From: Rhodospirillales bacterium | Lineage (GTDB): Bacteria > Pseudomonadota > Alphaproteobacteria > Acetobacterales > Acetobacteraceae | Direction: 5' to 3' | Assembly (NCBI GenBank): GCA_028869995.1 | Contig: JAGWQN010000018.1 | Coordinates: 1-54,210, forward strand | DNA: 54,210 nucleotides | In this document: in pieces, positions 1 to 8,727 of the stretch | Layout: each line of letters opens with the position of its first letter | Position numbering within the stretch: position 1 is the stretch's first letter | Notes under the pieces: model-generated | Told to the model about the DNA's origin: nothing | Database searches by the model: none | Seen by the model: only the letters and a program-made list of their open reading frames with translations | Position numbers and translations under genes: made by a program

Positions 1-2
1 AT

Positions 3-26
3 TTCAAAGCATCGAGATGCTTTGAA
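3..26. repeat. Perfect 10-bp palindrome with 4-nt centre
   Basis: Arms TTCAAAGCAT (3-12) and ATGCTTTGAA (17-26) are exact reverse complements around the 4-base centre CGAG. No T-run follows on either strand, so it does not look like an intrinsic terminator. It lies in AT-rich DNA at the window edge. It could be an operator for a dimeric regulator of a gene to the left or a dispersed intergenic repeat. The symmetry is seen; the role is unknown. Confidence 0.6.
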
Positions 27-336
27 GATGACAACGAAATTGTGGAAGATCAAGAAAAAATATCGTTTACTATTTGTTTTTGTTGCTTAATAAATATGTT
101 CATTCTTGTATCGTTTGAAGAAAATTTTCACCAATTGATGTGGTGCTCGCACACACCTGCAGCGCCGAACTCGGCGAGTGAAAGCGGAGCGACGGAGCCA
201 TCCGAAAGGGTTAGCGGTCCGCGATCAAAACGACAGCGTCTCGTCCTCATCGCCGAAGGCATGCGGCCGACGGCGCCGGTGATGACACATGAGCCCTGCT
301 TGCGGCTCGTTCCCGACCCGGCCCCGGCCGGCTGGC
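27..336. other. Intergenic, no supported gene
   Basis: Bases 27-130 are strikingly AT-rich compared with the rest of the window; from about 150 on the composition returns to the GC-rich background. Open frames here are low-complexity or antisense to the alcohol dehydrogenase and resemble no family I know. A short dyad, CGCCGA-AC-TCGGCG, lies at about 166-179. The interval holds the 3' flank of the dehydrogenase gene. Confidence 0.4.
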
Positions 337-1383
337 TCAGAACAGGAAAACGCCCTTGCCGTCCGCCTGGCGATCGAACAACCGATAGGCCTCGGCGGCC
401 TGTTCGAGCTTCCAGCGATGGGTGAACAGCGCCTCGACGTCGATCCCACGCTCCTCGACGTAACGCGCGCAACGAGCCTGACCGCCGGAAGAAAAGGTCC
501 ATGAGGCGACGATGCTGACCTGCCGGCGCAGGAGGTCGGGCGAAACCTCGAGCGTCACATCGCCCCCCTCGCCGACGTAGCACGCGGTCCCCCACGTGCG
601 GACGCACTGCACCGCGGCCCGTCGCGCGCTGGCGGCCGAGGACGTTTCGAGCGACAGGCTCGCCCCGCCATGCGTGAGATCGCGGATGGCGCCGACGGGC
701 TCGTCCTTGCTCGGGTCGATCGTCGCCCATGCGCCGAATTCCCTGGCACGGGCGAGGCGCGTCGCACTGATGTCGAGGGCGATGACGCGCGCACCCATCG
801 CGGTCGCGAGCTGGGTCGCCGACAGGCCGACCGGCCCCTGGCCGAAGATGGCAATCGTGTCGTTACCAGAACATCCGATGCGCACCAGCGCGGCATGCGC
901 CGTCCCGGTGCCGCAGGAGATCGCGGCACCCGTGGCAAACGTCAGCGCGTCCGGCAGGTGCACGAGCGTGAAGGCCGGAACCTTCATGTAGGGCGCGTGG
1001 CCACCATGCCCGGTCATGCCGTAGACCGTGGGCGGGACGTCGGCGCAAAGCTGCGCCCAGCCGCCGCGGCAATGCTCGCACGTGCCACACCCGGCGTAGT
1101 GGTGCACCATCACCCGCGCCCCCTTGTGCAGCCCCTTGCCGACGACGCCTGGCCCGAGTTCCTCGATCACGCCGCAGGGCTCATGACCGCCGATCGTGGG
1201 TTCGGTCGGCATCGGCACGCCGCGCGTCGACGTGTCACCGGCGACGTGCCGGTAGGGCTTGAGGTCGCTGCCGCACATCCCCGAAGCCCGCATGGCGAGG
1301 ACGACCTCGCCCGGGCCCGGCCTGGGGTCCGCAAAATCGCGCAGCTCGACGGCCCGGTTGCCGAGAAAAACCATGCCGCGCAT
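337..1383 (-). CDS. Zinc-dependent alcohol dehydrogenase (MDR family)
   Basis: A 348-residue medium-chain dehydrogenase/reductase, which would oxidise an alcohol or polyol with NAD(P) in the cytoplasm. The N-terminal GroES-like domain carries the catalytic zinc motifs (GMCGSDLK, then GGHEPCG) and the structural-zinc cysteine cluster CGTCEHC followed by a fourth Cys. The Rossmann half has the glycine motif GQGPVGLSA. The ATG at 1383 is chosen over the in-frame ATG at 1422 because AGGAGAG sits just upstream and the protein then begins MRGMVFLGN, as relatives do. The substrate is not determined; threonine/sorbitol-type and generic zinc alcohol dehydrogenases are both possible. It stands 89 bp downstream of the dioxygenase gene on the same strand. 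Confidence 0.85.
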   Translation of the reverse strand: MRGMVFLGNRAVELRDFADPRPGPGEVVLAMRASGMCGSDLKPYRHVAGDTSTRGVPMPTEPTIGGHEPCGVIEELGPGVVGKGLHKGARVMVHHYAGCGTCEHCRGGWAQLCADVPPTVYGMTGHGGHAPYMKVPAFTLVHLPDALTFATGAAISCGTGTAHAALVRIGCSGNDTIAIFGQGPVGLSATQLATAMGARVIALDISATRLARAREFGAWATIDPSKDEPVGAIRDLTHGGASLSLETSSAASARRAAVQCVRTWGTACYVGEGGDVTLEVSPDLLRRQVSIVASWTFSSGGQARCARYVEERGIDVEALFTHRWKLEQAAEAYRLFDRQADGKGVFLF

Positions 1384-1472
1384 CCCCAACTCTCCTTCGC
1401 TGGCCGAGCACGGTGCTAGCATGCCCCCGCGGCGGGCGAAATGAACTTCCGGCGTGCCGCCGCCTGTGGGCC

Positions 1473-2201
1473 TCAGGCGGCTTTGAAGGTCGCGACCAGC
1501 ACGTCGCGATGGGCCGGCTGGGAAGGATCGGCCGCCTCGACAGGCGTGACGCCGTGATAGACGCGCCGGTCGTCGACGATCGCTGCGTCGAACGGATCCG
1601 CGAGGGTAAAGCTGCCAAGCTGGCGCCCATCCAAATCATGGATCGTGGTCGTGCCGCTGACGATGTTACGACGCCGCACCATCAACACCAGCACCCAGTC
1701 CACGCCGTCTCGGTGCATTCCCTCGGGGGTCGGCTTGCCGGATTGATCCGGCCCTGCCTCGATCCGGAACTGGTGCAACTCCACCGTCCAGGCGCGCGGA
1801 GCGGCGATGGCCTCGAACAAGGCGCGCGCGGCGGCAAGGATGGTGCCGAGCGCGGCCGACTGTGCTGCCGCTGGCGTCATCGGTTCGAACCATCGCTCGA
1901 CCCCACCGTTGAGCCGATTGTAGGTTCGCGTCTGGTAGTGCGGCTGATGCGGCTGGCGGATCAGCGCCTGGCCCGGCTGCCCCGCGAAGACCGCGTGCCG
2001 GCGCCGACGGTAGCGCCCGCCATCCGCCATGTAGCGGTCCTGCTCCATCCCATCCCAGCTCGCGGCGAAACTGTCCCAATCGGCGAGCGAACCATGGCTG
2101 AGAAGCCAGGCCCGGACCTCGGCGGCCGGCAGCAGCGCGAAGCCCTGGCCGGAAAGCAGGGCAAGCGGCGGCCGGGCCTCGGCGTCAACGAGCGGTTTCA
2201 T
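1473..2201 (-). CDS. 2OG-Fe(II) dioxygenase family protein
   Basis: A 242-residue protein resembling the 2OG-Fe dioxygenase family (PF10014 type), which includes amino-acid hydroxylases such as isoleucine 4-hydroxylase. The cues are an HRDGVDW segment supplying an H-x-D iron motif near residue 160, and a C-terminal histidine in the segment VYHGVTPV or AHRDVL supplying the distal ligand. No signal peptide or membrane segment is visible. The ATG at 2201 has no clear ribosome-binding site. It lies 75 bp after the mechanosensitive channel gene and upstream of the alcohol dehydrogenase on the same strand, but nothing links their functions. The substrate is unknown. Confidence 0.7.
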   Translation of the reverse strand: MKPLVDAEARPPLALLSGQGFALLPAAEVRAWLLSHGSLADWDSFAASWDGMEQDRYMADGGRYRRRRHAVFAGQPGQALIRQPHQPHYQTRTYNRLNGGVERWFEPMTPAAAQSAALGTILAAARALFEAIAAPRAWTVELHQFRIEAGPDQSGKPTPEGMHRDGVDWVLVLMVRRRNIVSGTTTIHDLDGRQLGSFTLADPFDAAIVDDRRVYHGVTPVEAADPSQPAHRDVLVATFKAA

Positions 2202-2276
2202 GATCGTGCAATGTAGGCACCGGACGTCCCCCGCCTCGGTCCAATTCCGCGCACCGCGACGGATCCACCGCCCGGC

Positions 2277-4715
2277 TCAGATATTCGCGGGATCGACCAC
2301 CGGAACGACGGCAGGGGGCGCGATCCCCCGCACCTTGTAGCTGGTGATCGGCGAATCGATGCCGAGCTCGTCAAACCGACGCTTCACCCGCCGGTTGATC
2401 TCCCGGGCCACGCCCCATCGGCCGCCGGCGGTGGTACGGATGCGCATCTGCATGACCCACGAGCCGAGAAGAAAACGGTCCAGGCCAAAGACCTCGAGAT
2501 CGCCCTGGATGATGCCCGCCCACTCCGGCTCCTTGCGCATCTCGCCGACGATCGCCCGCAGCAACTCGCTGATTCGGTCGGGCTGCTCGTTCGTGCCGAT
2601 GCGGAACTCCATCATCGCGTAGCCAAAGTCGCGGGTCATGTTCGTGACCGTCGTCACGGCGGAGAAGGGGATGATGTGGATGGACCCGTCCCCCGCCCGC
2701 AACCGGATGGTCCGCACCGAGAGCGTCTCGACCGCACCGGACAGGCCGCCGAGTGTCACCGCGTCGCCCACTTGCATCGCGTTTTCGAGCAGCAGGAACA
2801 GCCCCGTGATGATGTCCTGCACCAGCTTCTGGCTGCCGAAGCCGACGGCCAGGCCGACGACGCCCGCGCCTGCCAGCAGCGGGGCGATGTTCACGCCGAT
2901 CTCGGACAGCACGATAAGCGCCACCACGGTGATGATGGCGATGAGCAGGGCCGTGCGCAGCATCGGCAGCAGGGTGCGAATGCGGGCGGCGCGGGCAACC
3001 TGCTCATGCGCGGAGAGATGACGCAGATGGCTTCCAATGGCCGCATTGACGCCTTCCCAGATCGCCAGGGCGATCAGGCAGGCGACGAGGATATTGCCGG
3101 CCGAGGACAGCAACTGCGCGCCCACGGCCGCACCGCTGAACCAGCCGAGTGCATCGAATCCCCAGGCCTGAGCGAGCAGCACCAAGGCCGCACAGGTGAC
3201 GACGAACTTGGCCCCGCCGCGCAGCAGCGGATGGTAGACGCCCAACCGCTGCTCCAGCCCCGGATACCGCTCCGCCACGGCGGGGTGCAGGCGCAGCGCC
3301 CGGGCAATGGCGCGCAGCAGCGCACGCTGCACGATGCGCGCGAGCACGAGAACGCCGACCGACAGGACGAAAACACGCAGCATGCGGCTGAAGCCGCCAG
3401 GTATCGCCAGCGCCCAAACCGACCAGAGCGAGAGGAGATAGAACGCAACGGCAATGTGCCATATCGCGGCAAAACGCTGCCGCACGACCGAGAACGCCGC
3501 CCTGCCATGCCCGCCTCCCGGTCTCCTTTCGGGCTGGCCCCGGATCCAGCGCGCCACCGCAGCGTTGTGGCGCAGGACGATGACACTGAGGCAGACCACG
3601 ATAGCCAGCGACAGCAGCTTGAAGAGCGCGTCGTGCACCACCGGGTAAAGGCCGAAGACCAGCCCCGCCTCCAACGCGGCATAGCCAAAGATGCCGAGGG
3701 CACCGAGCGTGCGCGTCCATTGCCGCAGCGCGCCGGCCGCCTCGTCGTCGATCGCGAGCAGCCGTAAAGCCGGCCGCGACGGTGAGGCCAGCATGGCCGC
3801 CACCGCCTGCAGCAGCATAAAGAGCGCCGAGGCGTTGAGCATCGCGATGATGACGACACGGTCGACATAGGCGGTGCCGACGACGCGGCTGGCGAGGATG
3901 GCGCCGCCCATGGCGAGCAGCGCAACAATCGGCAGCAGATCGAGACCGAAGCAGGCGGCGGCATAGGGCAGGCGGCGCAACGCCAGCAGCAACGGCGCCG
4001 AGTCCGACCAGTGGCGTTCCGTCTGGCCTGCTTCCGCTTCCTCGATGCCGCGGGTCTCATCGGCCTCCCCGGTCGCTGCGGCCACGCTCGGCGCCGGGGC
4101 GCGGGCGGCCAGCGCCTTCACCGGCCGGCGCAGCGCCCACCCGACCAGCCATGCAGCGGCCAGGCTGGGCAGAAGAACCTCGACCATGTGCAGAAGGGCA
4201 TCGAGGATTTCCCTGCGGGCGAAGCGATCCGTCGCGGTCTGGCGGATCCAGAACAGCAGCAGCGGGAAATCCGTGAGCGCCCGCACGGAGCCGAAAGCGC
4301 TCTTCGAAAGGCTCGAGATCTGCGTCGAGGCGTCGAGCAGAAGCTGGGCACCCAGGCTGTCCGGGGCGAGCGGGATGGGCAACGCGCCGGCCGGCTTGGC
4401 GGCGCCCGTCGCCGGGGCGGTCGGTGCGGGCTTGGCGCCAGCGCCATGGCTCCCGGCTGGCGTCGCACCGGCGGGGGCGGGCCCGGCCGCCTTGCCCTGG
4501 AGCGACGGCATCGCGGCAATGGCCTTGAGCGTCGTGATGAGCTCGGCGCGCTTGGCCGGATCCTCCAGCACGGCGAGCGCCGTGCGGGCCTGCGCGGCCG
4601 TCAACGCGGCCGGGTCTGCCGCGGCCGCCGTGGACGGCGGCGTTCCGGCACGCACCGCCGAGGGCACAGCCATCCACGCGACCACAAGCAAAAGGGGCAG
4701 CAGGGCGCGACGCAT
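2277..4715 (-). CDS. Large MscS-family mechanosensitive channel
   Basis: About 812 residues: a signal peptide (MRRALLPLLLVV...), an Ala/Pro-rich periplasmic N-terminal segment, many predicted membrane helices from about residue 120, and the conserved MscS core near residues 590-650. The core contains GVVGLAVGFGSQKLVQD, the pore helix, followed by the beta domain VGDAVTLGG. The C-terminal alpha/beta domain follows. The size and layout match the large MscS relatives (E. coli YbiO class) that open under hypo-osmotic shock to release solutes. The frame stays open to 5186, but the extension is low-complexity and would overlap the small gene at 4812, so the ATG at 4715, which begins the signal peptide, is preferred. 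No good ribosome-binding site is seen. Confidence 0.85.
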   Translation of the reverse strand: MRRALLPLLLVVAWMAVPSAVRAGTPPSTAAAADPAALTAAQARTALAVLEDPAKRAELITTLKAIAAMPSLQGKAAGPAPAGATPAGSHGAGAKPAPTAPATGAAKPAGALPIPLAPDSLGAQLLLDASTQISSLSKSAFGSVRALTDFPLLLFWIRQTATDRFARREILDALLHMVEVLLPSLAAAWLVGWALRRPVKALAARAPAPSVAAATGEADETRGIEEAEAGQTERHWSDSAPLLLALRRLPYAAACFGLDLLPIVALLAMGGAILASRVVGTAYVDRVVIIAMLNASALFMLLQAVAAMLASPSRPALRLLAIDDEAAGALRQWTRTLGALGIFGYAALEAGLVFGLYPVVHDALFKLLSLAIVVCLSVIVLRHNAAVARWIRGQPERRPGGGHGRAAFSVVRQRFAAIWHIAVAFYLLSLWSVWALAIPGGFSRMLRVFVLSVGVLVLARIVQRALLRAIARALRLHPAVAERYPGLEQRLGVYHPLLRGGAKFVVTCAALVLLAQAWGFDALGWFSGAAVGAQLLSSAGNILVACLIALAIWEGVNAAIGSHLRHLSAHEQVARAARIRTLLPMLRTALLIAIITVVALIVLSEIGVNIAPLLAGAGVVGLAVGFGSQKLVQDIITGLFLLLENAMQVGDAVTLGGLSGAVETLSVRTIRLRAGDGSIHIIPFSAVTTVTNMTRDFGYAMMEFRIGTNEQPDRISELLRAIVGEMRKEPEWAGIIQGDLEVFGLDRFLLGSWVMQMRIRTTAGGRWGVAREINRRVKRRFDELGIDSPITSYKVRGIAPPAVVPVVDPANI

Positions 4716-4811
4716 GGCACGGAGGGGGCATGGCTGGGCGCCCCGTGTCAACGGCTGAGCACGCCTTCGCCGCCACCTGTCAAAACAGGCCAAAGTCACT
4801 ATACTAATTCT

Positions 4812-5009
4812 ATGAGGACTTTCCTGTTCGTCGTCGTCCTGCTGCTCATGGCCGGCGTGGTGGGCGTGCTGCTGACCGGCATGATCGGGCTGGTCCGCGG
4901 CGGCGGCGACCCGCGGCGCTCCAACAAGCTGATGCAATGGCGCGTGGCACTCCAGGCCGCGGCGCTGCTGGTGTTCATCCTGCTGCTGAGCCTGACCTCC
5001 TCTTCCTGA
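4812..5009 (+). CDS. Small twin-transmembrane protein, HIG1-like
   Basis: A 65-residue protein with two hydrophobic helices (about residues 4-28 and 44-60) joined by a short basic loop containing GGGDPRRSNKLMQWRV. This is the layout of bacterial HIG1-domain proteins (hypoxia-induced gene 1 family), which are inner-membrane and are linked in some organisms to respiratory complexes. It is read from an intergenic position between the divergent channel gene and etfB. No strong ribosome-binding site is seen (TATACTAATTCT precedes the ATG). Family assignment rests on the loop motif RSNKLMQ and the topology; the function is not known. Confidence 0.65.
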   Translation: MRTFLFVVVLLLMAGVVGVLLTGMIGLVRGGGDPRRSNKLMQWRVALQAAALLVFILLLSLTSSS

Positions 5010-5057
5010 TCGTGCGGCGCATGCGCCCAGCGGGCAGGGCCCCTGCCATCCTGCCGT

Positions 5058-5087
5058 TTGACAGGCTCTGGCGCCCAGCCCTAGGAA
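5058..5087 (+). promoter_or_regulatory. Candidate sigma-70 promoter of etfBA-hbd
   Basis: A perfect -35 hexamer TTGACA (5058-5063) is followed at 18 bp by a weak -10, TAGGAA (5082-5087). This would give a leader of about 70 bases before etfB. Only the -35 is convincing. Confidence 0.4.
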
Positions 5088-5163
5088 CGATTGTGCAGGT
5101 GCGAAGCGCGCCGCCGGGTTGTGCCAGGCGACGCCGGAGAGACACCGGTTAGGGAAAGCGCAT

Positions 5164-5913
5164 ATGAAGATCCTCGTCCCCGTCAAGCGGGTGGTCGACT
5201 ACAACGTCAAGGTGCGGGTGAAGGTCGACGGCACCGGCGTCGAGACCGCCGGCGTAAAGATGTCGATGAATCCCTTTGACGAGATTGCCGTCGAGGAGGC
5301 CGTGCGCCTGAAGGAAAAGGGCGTCGCGACCGAGATCGTCGCCGTTTCGATGGGCATCACCGCCTGCCAGGAGACGATCCGCACCGCGCTGGCGATGGGG
5401 GCCGACCGCGGCATCCTGGTCGAGACCGACGTGGAGCTCCAGCCGCTGGCCGTCGCGAAGCTGCTCAAGGCCCTGGTGGACAAGGAAGCGCCGGGCCTGG
5501 TCATCATGGGCAAGCAGGCCATCGACGACGACATGAACGCGACGGGCCAGATGCTCGCGGCCCTGCTCGGCTGGCCGCAGGGCACGTTCGCCTCGAAGCT
5601 GACGATCGACGGCACGACCGCCTCCGTGACCCGCGAGGTGGATGGCGGGCTGGAGACGGTGGCCCTGGCGCTGCCGGCGGTGGTCACGGCGGATCTGCGC
5701 CTCAACGAGCCGCGCTATGCGTCGCTTCCCAACATCATGAAGGCCCGCAAGAAATCGATCGAGACGATCAAGCCCGCCGATCTTGGCGTCGATCCGGCAC
5801 CGCGGCTGACGCTGGTCTCCGTGGCCGAGCCGGCGAAGCGCAAGGCGGGCGTGCGCGTCGCGAGCGTCGCGGAATTGGTGGCGAAGCTGCGCACTGAAGC
5901 GAAGGTGATCTGA
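5164..5913 (+). CDS. etfB: Electron transfer flavoprotein subunit beta
   Basis: A 249-residue ETF beta subunit. With EtfA it forms the soluble AMP/FAD heterodimer that takes electrons from acyl-CoA and other dehydrogenases and passes them to ETF:ubiquinone oxidoreductase. The sequence begins [14 protein letters not shown], as in the family, and contains the beta-subunit recognition segment [14 protein letters not shown] and the signature [20 protein letters not shown] with the lysines near residue 200. The ATG at 5164 is chosen over an in-frame start at 5119 because of these family features and AGGGAAA upstream. One base separates its stop from etfA; the next gene, hbd, suggests beta-oxidation use. 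Confidence 0.96.
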   Translation: MKILVPVKRVVDYNVKVRVKVDGTGVETAGVKMSMNPFDEIAVEEAVRLKEKGVATEIVAVSMGITACQETIRTALAMGADRGILVETDVELQPLAVAKLLKALVDKEAPGLVIMGKQAIDDDMNATGQMLAALLGWPQGTFASKLTIDGTTASVTREVDGGLETVALALPAVVTADLRLNEPRYASLPNIMKARKKSIETIKPADLGVDPAPRLTLVSVAEPAKRKAGVRVASVAELVAKLRTEAKVI

Positions 5914-5914
5914 G

Positions 5915-6850
5915 ATGACGGCACTGGTTCTGCTCGAGTTTGACGCGGCCGGAATCAAGCAGCCCTCGCGCTCCGCGGTTGCGGCGGCGGCGAAGCTCGG
6001 CGAGGTGCATGCTCTTGTCGCGGGTGAGGGTGTCGCGGCGGCCGCGGCCGCGGCGGCGAAGCTGCCGGGGGTCACGAAGGTCCTCGTCGCGGACGCCCCT
6101 GCCCTCGCGCACGCGCTGGCCGAGCCGATGGCATCGCTGCTGGTCGCCCTCGCGCCCGCCTATTCGCACCTGTTTGCGGCGGCGACCGCCGTCGGCAAGA
6201 ACGTGCTGCCGCGCGTCGCCGCGCTGCTGGACGTGCAGCCGGTTTCCGACATCGCCGGGGTGGTGGACGCGGACCAGTTCGTCCGCCCGATCTATGCCGG
6301 CAACGCGCTGGCGACGGTGAAGAGCGCGGACGCGAAGAAGGTGATCACGGTGCGCGCCGCGAGCTTCGACCCGGTCGCGGCCGAGGGCGGCTCGGCGGCA
6401 ATCGAGAATGTCGCCGTCGCGGTGGCCGACGCGGGCTCGCGCTTTGTCGGCGCCGAGTTGTCCAAGAGCGAGCGGCCGGAGCTGACGGCGGCGCGGGTGG
6501 TGATATCCGGCGGGCGCGGCATGCAGGCCGGGGAGAATTTCCGGCTGCTGGAGCCGATCGCCGACAAGCTGGGAGCGGCGGTCGGCGCAAGCCGGGCGGC
6601 GGTGGATGCCGGTTTCGTGCCGAACGACTACCAGGTGGGGCAGACGGGCAAGATCGTCGCGCCTGAGCTTTATGTCGCGGTCGGTATTTCCGGCGCGATC
6701 CAGCACCTTGCGGGCATGAAGGACAGCAAGGTTATCGTGGCGATCAACAAGGACGAGGAGGCGCCGATCTTCCAGGTCGCCGATTACGGCCTGGTCGCTG
6801 ATCTGTTCACGGCGCTGCCGGAACTGGCGGCGGAACTCGGGAAGGGTTGA
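5915..6850 (+). CDS. etfA: Electron transfer flavoprotein subunit alpha
   Basis: A 311-residue ETF alpha subunit, partner of EtfB. The N-terminal domain is Ala-rich. The C-terminal FAD-binding domain shows the family hallmarks: VVISGGRGM near residue 190, [41 protein letters not shown] and [11 protein letters not shown]. The length is normal. The start codon lies one base after the etfB stop and its ribosome-binding region is inside the etfB end (GAAGGTGATC), so the two are translationally coupled. Four bases separate its stop from the next start, giving a three-gene operon. Confidence 0.96.
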   Translation: MTALVLLEFDAAGIKQPSRSAVAAAAKLGEVHALVAGEGVAAAAAAAAKLPGVTKVLVADAPALAHALAEPMASLLVALAPAYSHLFAAATAVGKNVLPRVAALLDVQPVSDIAGVVDADQFVRPIYAGNALATVKSADAKKVITVRAASFDPVAAEGGSAAIENVAVAVADAGSRFVGAELSKSERPELTAARVVISGGRGMQAGENFRLLEPIADKLGAAVGASRAAVDAGFVPNDYQVGQTGKIVAPELYVAVGISGAIQHLAGMKDSKVIVAINKDEEAPIFQVADYGLVADLFTALPELAAELGKG

Positions 6851-6854
6851 TCGC

Positions 6855-7784
6855 ATGAACGTCGACGCGCGGGTGGTTGCGGCCACGGCGGATAGTTTGG
6901 CCCCGACGCCGGAGATCGGGCGCGTCGGCGTGATTGGCGCCGGCCAGATGGGCAACGGCATCGCCCATGTGTGTTCGCTGGCGGGGCTGCCGGTGGTGAT
7001 GCTCGACATCAGGCAGGAGGCGCTGGACAAGGCCCTCGGCGTGATGGGCGGGAACATGGACCGCCAGGTCAAGCGCGGCCTCATCACGGCCGAGGACAAG
7101 GCGGCGGCCCTGGCGCGCATCACCACCACGACGGACTACGCCTCCTTTGGCGATTGCGACCTGGTGGTGGAGGCGGCCACCGAGAAGGAGGACATCAAGC
7201 GCGCGGTGTTCAAGACGCTGCTGCCGCACCTCTCGCCGCGCTGCATGCTCGCCTCCAACACCTCCTCGATCAGCATCACGCGGCTCGCGGCCGGGACCGA
7301 CCGGCCCGAGAAGTTCATCGGCATGCACTTCATGAACCCGGTGCCGGTGATGAAGCTGGTGGAGGTGATCCGCGGCATCGCGACGGACGAGCCGACGTTC
7401 CAGGCGATCGTCGGGCTGGCGCACAAGCTGGGCAAGCAGACGAGCGTCTCGGAAGATTTTCCGGCCTTCATCGTGAACCGGATCCTCGTGCCGATGATCA
7501 ACGAGGCTGTGTATGCGCTCTACGAGGGCGTGGGGACGGTGGGGGCGATCGACCTGGCGATGCGGCTGGGCGCGAACCATCCGATGGGGCCGCTGGAGTT
7601 GGCGGATTTCATCGGGCTGGATACGTGCCTCTCGATCATGCAGGTGCTGTATGAGGGGCTCTCTGACAGCAAGTACCGCCCCTGCCCGCTGCTGGTGAAG
7701 TACGTCGAGGCCGGCTGGCTCGGCCGCAAGACGCGGCGCGGTTTCTACGACTACACCCAGGACCCGCCGCGCCCGACGCGGTAG
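6855..7784 (+). CDS. hbd: 3-hydroxybutyryl-CoA dehydrogenase
   Basis: A 309-residue soluble L-3-hydroxyacyl-CoA dehydrogenase of the short (non-FadB) type. It interconverts 3-hydroxyacyl-CoA and 3-oxoacyl-CoA with NAD(P). The Rossmann motif GVIGAGQMGNGIAH lies near residue 24. The segment SNTSSISITRLA and the dyad region HFMNPVPVMKLVEVIRG contain the catalytic His and nearby Asn. The C-terminal helical domain has VNRILVPMINEA and ends in RGFYDY. It is the third gene after etfBA, an arrangement common in alphaproteobacteria, and is consistent with short-chain acyl-CoA or polyhydroxybutyrate metabolism. Confidence 0.93.
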   Translation: MNVDARVVAATADSLAPTPEIGRVGVIGAGQMGNGIAHVCSLAGLPVVMLDIRQEALDKALGVMGGNMDRQVKRGLITAEDKAAALARITTTTDYASFGDCDLVVEAATEKEDIKRAVFKTLLPHLSPRCMLASNTSSISITRLAAGTDRPEKFIGMHFMNPVPVMKLVEVIRGIATDEPTFQAIVGLAHKLGKQTSVSEDFPAFIVNRILVPMINEAVYALYEGVGTVGAIDLAMRLGANHPMGPLELADFIGLDTCLSIMQVLYEGLSDSKYRPCPLLVKYVEAGWLGRKTRRGFYDYTQDPPRPTR

Positions 7785-7878
7785 AGCTATGCACGCCTCC
7801 CCCTGACCCCTCGCTCGCGCCTATCCCTGGGTAGAAATGACCGTGAAACCAATACAGGACACTCCCTTTTGATCGGCG

Positions 7879-8535
7879 ATGGTCTCAATGTCGCTTTACG
7901 GTGATTTTCTCGTAGACGACCATCGGAGAGCAGGGAAATGGCTTCATTATTTCCCGATCTACGAAAGGCATTTCGCCCGTTTCAAGAATCGTTATGCTAC
8001 ACTTTTTGAAATCGGCGTTGCCGGTGGTGGATCGCTTCAACTTTGGCGACGTTATTTTGGGCCTTTGGTCAGGATTGTCGGCGTCGATATCGACCCCGAA
8101 TGCAAGCGCTGCGAAGAGGATCAGATCGCGGTGCGTATCGGCGATCAATCTGACCCCGCCTTCTTGGCATCTCTCATCAAGGAGTTTGGCCCGCCCGATA
8201 TCGTCATCGATGACGGCAGCCATATTCAAAGCCACATCAATGCAACATTTGATGTTCTTTATCCGACTATCCCGAAGAACGGAGTTTATCTCGTAGAAGA
8301 CTTGCATACCGCATACTGGGATGATTTCGAGGGAGGTCTTGAAAGAGCTGGAACGTTCATAGAGCGTACCAAGGCATTCATCGACGAGCTACACGCGCAC
8401 CATTCACGCGGGGCGATGAAGCCCACAGGCTTTGGCAAGCATACCGACTCCATCCATTGTTATGATAGCGTTATAGTATTTGAGGTCGGCGAGGAGCGCC
8501 CGCATATGGACCGCTGGATTGGCACCGCCAGATGA
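7879..8535 (+). CDS. Class I SAM-dependent methyltransferase, MycE-like
   Basis: A 218-residue protein with a SAM-binding fold: motif I LFEIGVAGGGSLQLW near residue 42, the acidic strand IVGVDIDPEC, and IVIDDGSH near residue 110. That last motif is typical of the metal-dependent O-methyltransferases that act on sugars (mycinamicin MycE, macrocin TylF relatives). A second ATG at 7888 is an equally possible start; neither has a clear ribosome-binding site. Base composition is visibly lower in GC than etfBA-hbd upstream, matching the glycosyltransferase genes that follow. A role in methylating a surface glycan or its sugar precursor is inference. Confidence 0.7.
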   Translation: MVSMSLYGDFLVDDHRRAGKWLHYFPIYERHFARFKNRYATLFEIGVAGGGSLQLWRRYFGPLVRIVGVDIDPECKRCEEDQIAVRIGDQSDPAFLASLIKEFGPPDIVIDDGSHIQSHINATFDVLYPTIPKNGVYLVEDLHTAYWDDFEGGLERAGTFIERTKAFIDELHAHHSRGAMKPTGFGKHTDSIHCYDSVIVFEVGEERPHMDRWIGTAR

Positions 8536-8674
8536 TCTAGGCGCGATATTCAATGGACTAGCACCCAGCGTCGATATCGGCAGTATGATTACGCGGCTCA
8601 CAGAATCGAAACTTCGCGCTGAACACCGGTTCGCCCTCGGCTCGACGGCGCGGCTCTAGCGGCGCAACCCGTGT

Positions 8675-8726
8675 CGAAATGGTATGGACCTCGGCACTCT
8701 TCCCCCTGCGACCTTCTACCATTTCG
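8675..8726. repeat. 10-bp inverted repeat with 32-nt spacer
   Basis: The arms CGAAATGGTA (8675-8684) and TACCATTTCG (8717-8726) are exact reverse complements. The right arm ends two bases before the stop codon of the minus-strand gene at 8728, so a transcript of that gene could fold into a stem just after its stop. There is no U-tract. The surrounding 8536-8727 interval contains no gene that I can support. Confidence 0.45.
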
Positions 8727-8727
8727 C

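Noticed and set aside
42-425. Plus-strand open frame at the left edge
   Set aside because: Starts in AT-rich DNA and runs into the antisense of the alcohol dehydrogenase; no family features or ribosome-binding site.
4716-5186. N-terminal extension of the MscS-type channel
   Set aside because: It would place about 157 Arg/Gln/His-rich residues before a clear signal peptide and would cover the HIG1-like gene on the other strand.
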